Shown here: positions 62,495 through 64,000 of the stretch, piece after piece | How positions within the stretch are numbered: the stretch's first letter is position 1 | Layout: each line of letters begins with the position of its first letter | Assembly: GCA_963701955.1 (NCBI GenBank) | Contig: OY969694.1 | Location: 2,294,001 to 2,358,000, forward strand | Direction of reading: 5' to 3' | Length of the DNA stretch: 64,000 nucleotides | From: Bog-473 sp963701955 | GTDB taxonomy: Bacteria; Actinomycetota; Acidimicrobiia; Acidimicrobiales; RAAP-2 | Position numbers and translations under genes: made by a program | The notes under the pieces: generated by a model | Seen by the model: the letters and a program-made list of their open reading frames with translations, nothing else | Databases searched by the model: none | Told to the model about the DNA's origin: nothing

Positions 62495-62512
62495 GGAAAT
62501 ACTCGCGATCAG

Positions 62513-62578
62513 CGTTCAGACCAACGGCAATGGCTTCAACACCTAGGGCCCGAGGGATTGAAGCCAATGCTCAGAACG
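62513..62578. terminator. Nested inverted repeats after SDR gene
   Basis: GGCTTCAA (62532-62539) and TTGAAGCC (62558-62565) form an inverted repeat around an 18-base loop, with CGTTC and GAACG as outer arms. It lies just beyond the SDR stop and could be its terminator or a mobile-element end. Confidence 0.35.
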
Positions 62579-62598
62579 TGAGGTGACCAGCCAACCCT

Positions 62599-63709
62599 GT
62601 GGAGTCAATCTTCCCCGCGGGGATGCTGACCTTGTCCCCTGATCTCGAGCGGATCAACGCCCCCCTCGGCGACGAGCGCTTCTTCAGGCTCCATCGGGCG
62701 TTCTTCGACACCCCCCTGGGCCGTCCGTCCATCCCGACCGAGACCCACGTGCGGTTGATGCTTGACCAAGGGCATCGCTCGCCTTACCAAGCTGGCCCGA
62801 CGTCTCTAGGCGCGCGGCTTCGCCACCCGGACCTCGCTGACCGACCGCGCCCGAAAGGGGTCATCGACTGGCCCGCACGAACAGTGGTCAACACGCTGCG
62901 CCGCCAGGCGAGCTGGTCGAAGGCGAGCTTCGTCGCCTCAACTTCGAGCCGGCAGGCCTGGCCAGCGAGACGGTCGGCGAGGCCAGGCCAAGGCCGCCCA
63001 TGCCCGGCGTAAGTTGTCGACCCTTGAGCACCCGGGTGCAGCGGACCGGGCGACGCTCGTGCGTCTCGAGTTCTTAGCCCAGCGGCTGTCCCAGGTGGCT
63101 GAGCGAACCCGCCAGCGTGCCGTCGAGGCGGTGACGCCCGTGCCGCCACCAGGCTCGTCTCGCTGCATGACCCGACTCGTCCCGTCCGCAGGGGCCGGCT
63201 CGGACGCCCCGTCGAGTTCGGCTACCAGGCCCAGGTGGCCGACAATTCGACGGGATCGTTGTCGACTGGCAGGTGGAGAAGGAAAATTCCGCCTGCGCGC
63301 CGATGCCGCCTGAGTCCATTGCACGTATCAAGGAGCGCACCCGCCAAGTGCCCAGGCCAAATGTCCAGAGCCGTCACCACCGACCGTGCTTATGGCAAAA
63401 GCGGCGGTCGACGCGGCCCTTGTCGAGCGGTGATCCCACGCAAGGGCAGCCCGGTGCGGCGAGAAGAGCCACCGAGAGATGGCGCCCTTCTCCAGCGATT
63501 GGTGCGCTGGAGAACCGTTCGGAGCGCCGGGTGCACTGGGAGGCTCAGGGCGCCACGGATTGGGCGATTCGCACCGACCGACGGCTCACCGAGGCACAAC
63601 GTGCCGCACTGTGGCCGTCTGTCGGAGTTATCTCGAGGCGAACCGAGCCGGCACCGAGCCTCAAGCTCGGGACCATAGACCCTACGCAGACCCTCCCGTC
63701 TCTGCCTAG
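62599..63709 (+). pseudogene. IS1182-like transposase remnant
   Basis: Pieces of one transposase in several frames: LERINAPLGDERFFRLHRAFF and GRPSIPTETHVRL (DUF772-type N-terminus); then SLHDPTRPVRRGRLGRPVEFGYQAQV-type sequence with DGIVVDWQVEKG, ARIKERTRQVPR, TTDRAYGK (a catalytic Asp region), VIPRKGSP, and RWRT with RVHWEAQG. At least five frame changes and internal losses make it inactive. No intact terminal inverted repeats were identified. It separates the SDR from the PHA synthase start. Confidence 0.7.
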
Positions 63710-63720
63710 CCTCCGAGTTG

Positions 63721-64000
63721 GTGAGCAAGAACGAGAACGAAGAGCGAACTGAGGACTCGATCAGGGACCGCTTGGCCATCGTCGAGAGTCCGCTGGATTC
63801 AATGGATCCCGTCTCCTTCGGACGCACGTTGCTCGGCGCGGGACCATCTCTGTTGAGACATCCCATCGGGGTCATCTCCGCGAACGCCAGATGGGCCATC
63901 GGGCTGCTCGCAGCATTTGGCGCCACGCTCGAGCGCCTCGTGGGACAGGAGGCAGAGGGCCCACTTTCGCCCGCAAGAGGTGACAAGCGGTTCGATGATC
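63721..64000 (+). CDS. phaC: Polyhydroxyalkanoate synthase, N-terminal part (runs off window)
   Basis: An open frame from GTG at 63721 to the window end (93 codons). It reads as a class I/III poly(R)-hydroxyalkanoate synthase N-terminus: a charged lead, 'PVSFGRTLLGAGPSLLRHP', 'ISANARWAIGLLAAF', and finally 'GDKRFDD', the start of the conserved 'GDKRF.DPAW..NP' block. The catalytic Cys box lies beyond the window. It would polymerise hydroxyacyl-CoA into storage granules; the upstream SDR may be functionally linked. The start has no clear ribosome binding site. Confidence 0.8.
   Translation, partial: MSKNENEERTEDSIRDRLAIVESPLDSMDPVSFGRTLLGAGPSLLRHPIGVISANARWAIGLLAAFGATLERLVGQEAEGPLSPARGDKRFDD

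Noticed and set aside
1..64000. Search for CRISPR arrays, rRNA genes, and toxin-antitoxin or phage-defence operons
   Set aside because: Reading both strands gave no regular direct repeats with spacers, no rRNA-like blocks and no recognisable defence proteins.

Overview
The window is GC-rich DNA (strong G/C bias at third codon positions, many GTG/TTG starts, clear GGAGG-type ribosome binding sites) from an actinobacterium. The gene content fits this: a deazaflavin (F420)-type nitroreductase, a mycofactocin-type SDR, DUF1059, DUF2505 and DUF5996 proteins, an ECF sigma factor with a SnoaL-like tail, a PbpA-like penicillin-binding protein and an LCP (LytR-CpsA-Psr) remnant. The LCP remnant and the many amidohydrolase, TauD and SDR genes look most like Acidimicrobiia, but that placement is inference.

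Layout. 0-20 kb is mostly housekeeping and small-enzyme genes: MFS exporter, peroxiredoxin, orphan OmpR-type response regulator, flavin-type oxidoreductase plus DUF2505, an ABC exporter pair, a membrane protein, a lipoprotein, an HD hydrolase, DUF1059, alpha/beta hydrolases, an ECF sigma factor with a convergent overlapping partner, glyoxalase-type and DHA2 transporter genes, and a TAP-like secreted hydrolase. 19-31 kb carries amidohydrolases, an N-acyl-D-amino-acid deacylase-type enzyme, a tightly coupled four-gene cassette containing three double-domain YbjQ-like proteins, a sulfotransferase, a DUF1214 protein, a hydrolase and an MDR oxidoreductase. 31-36 kb holds a divergent pair: a PbpA-like protein and a very long patatin-like protein with a C-terminal repeat region.

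From 36 to 53 kb the sequence is a patchwork of intact genes and gene debris. Intact genes include a DinB protein, a HAD phosphatase, a GNAT acetyltransferase, a methyltransferase, a secreted beta-helix protein, a membrane HD-GYP/FN3 protein, an aminotransferase with RidA, and a periplasmic-binding-type protein. The debris consists of GNAT, LCP, methyltransferase, integrase, ABC-exporter and tRNA-Gly fragments. From 53 to 62 kb there is a catabolic region with two related TetR-TauD/TfdA modules, two SDRs, a second amidohydrolase of the 19-kb type and a TIM-barrel isomerase. The window ends with an SDR, a decayed IS transposase and the start of a polyhydroxyalkanoate synthase.

Four otherwise full-length genes carry five single-base +1 frameshifts near their 3' ends (ABC permease twice, DUF5996, TAP hydrolase, sulfotransferase). 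The uniform sign suggests either base-calling/assembly insertions or very recent decay. The best candidate for an undescribed system is the YbjQ-like cassette at 23.6-26.5 kb. The duplicated TetR-TauD modules, the membrane HD-GYP/FN3 protein and the sigma/convergent-gene overlap are the next most interesting.
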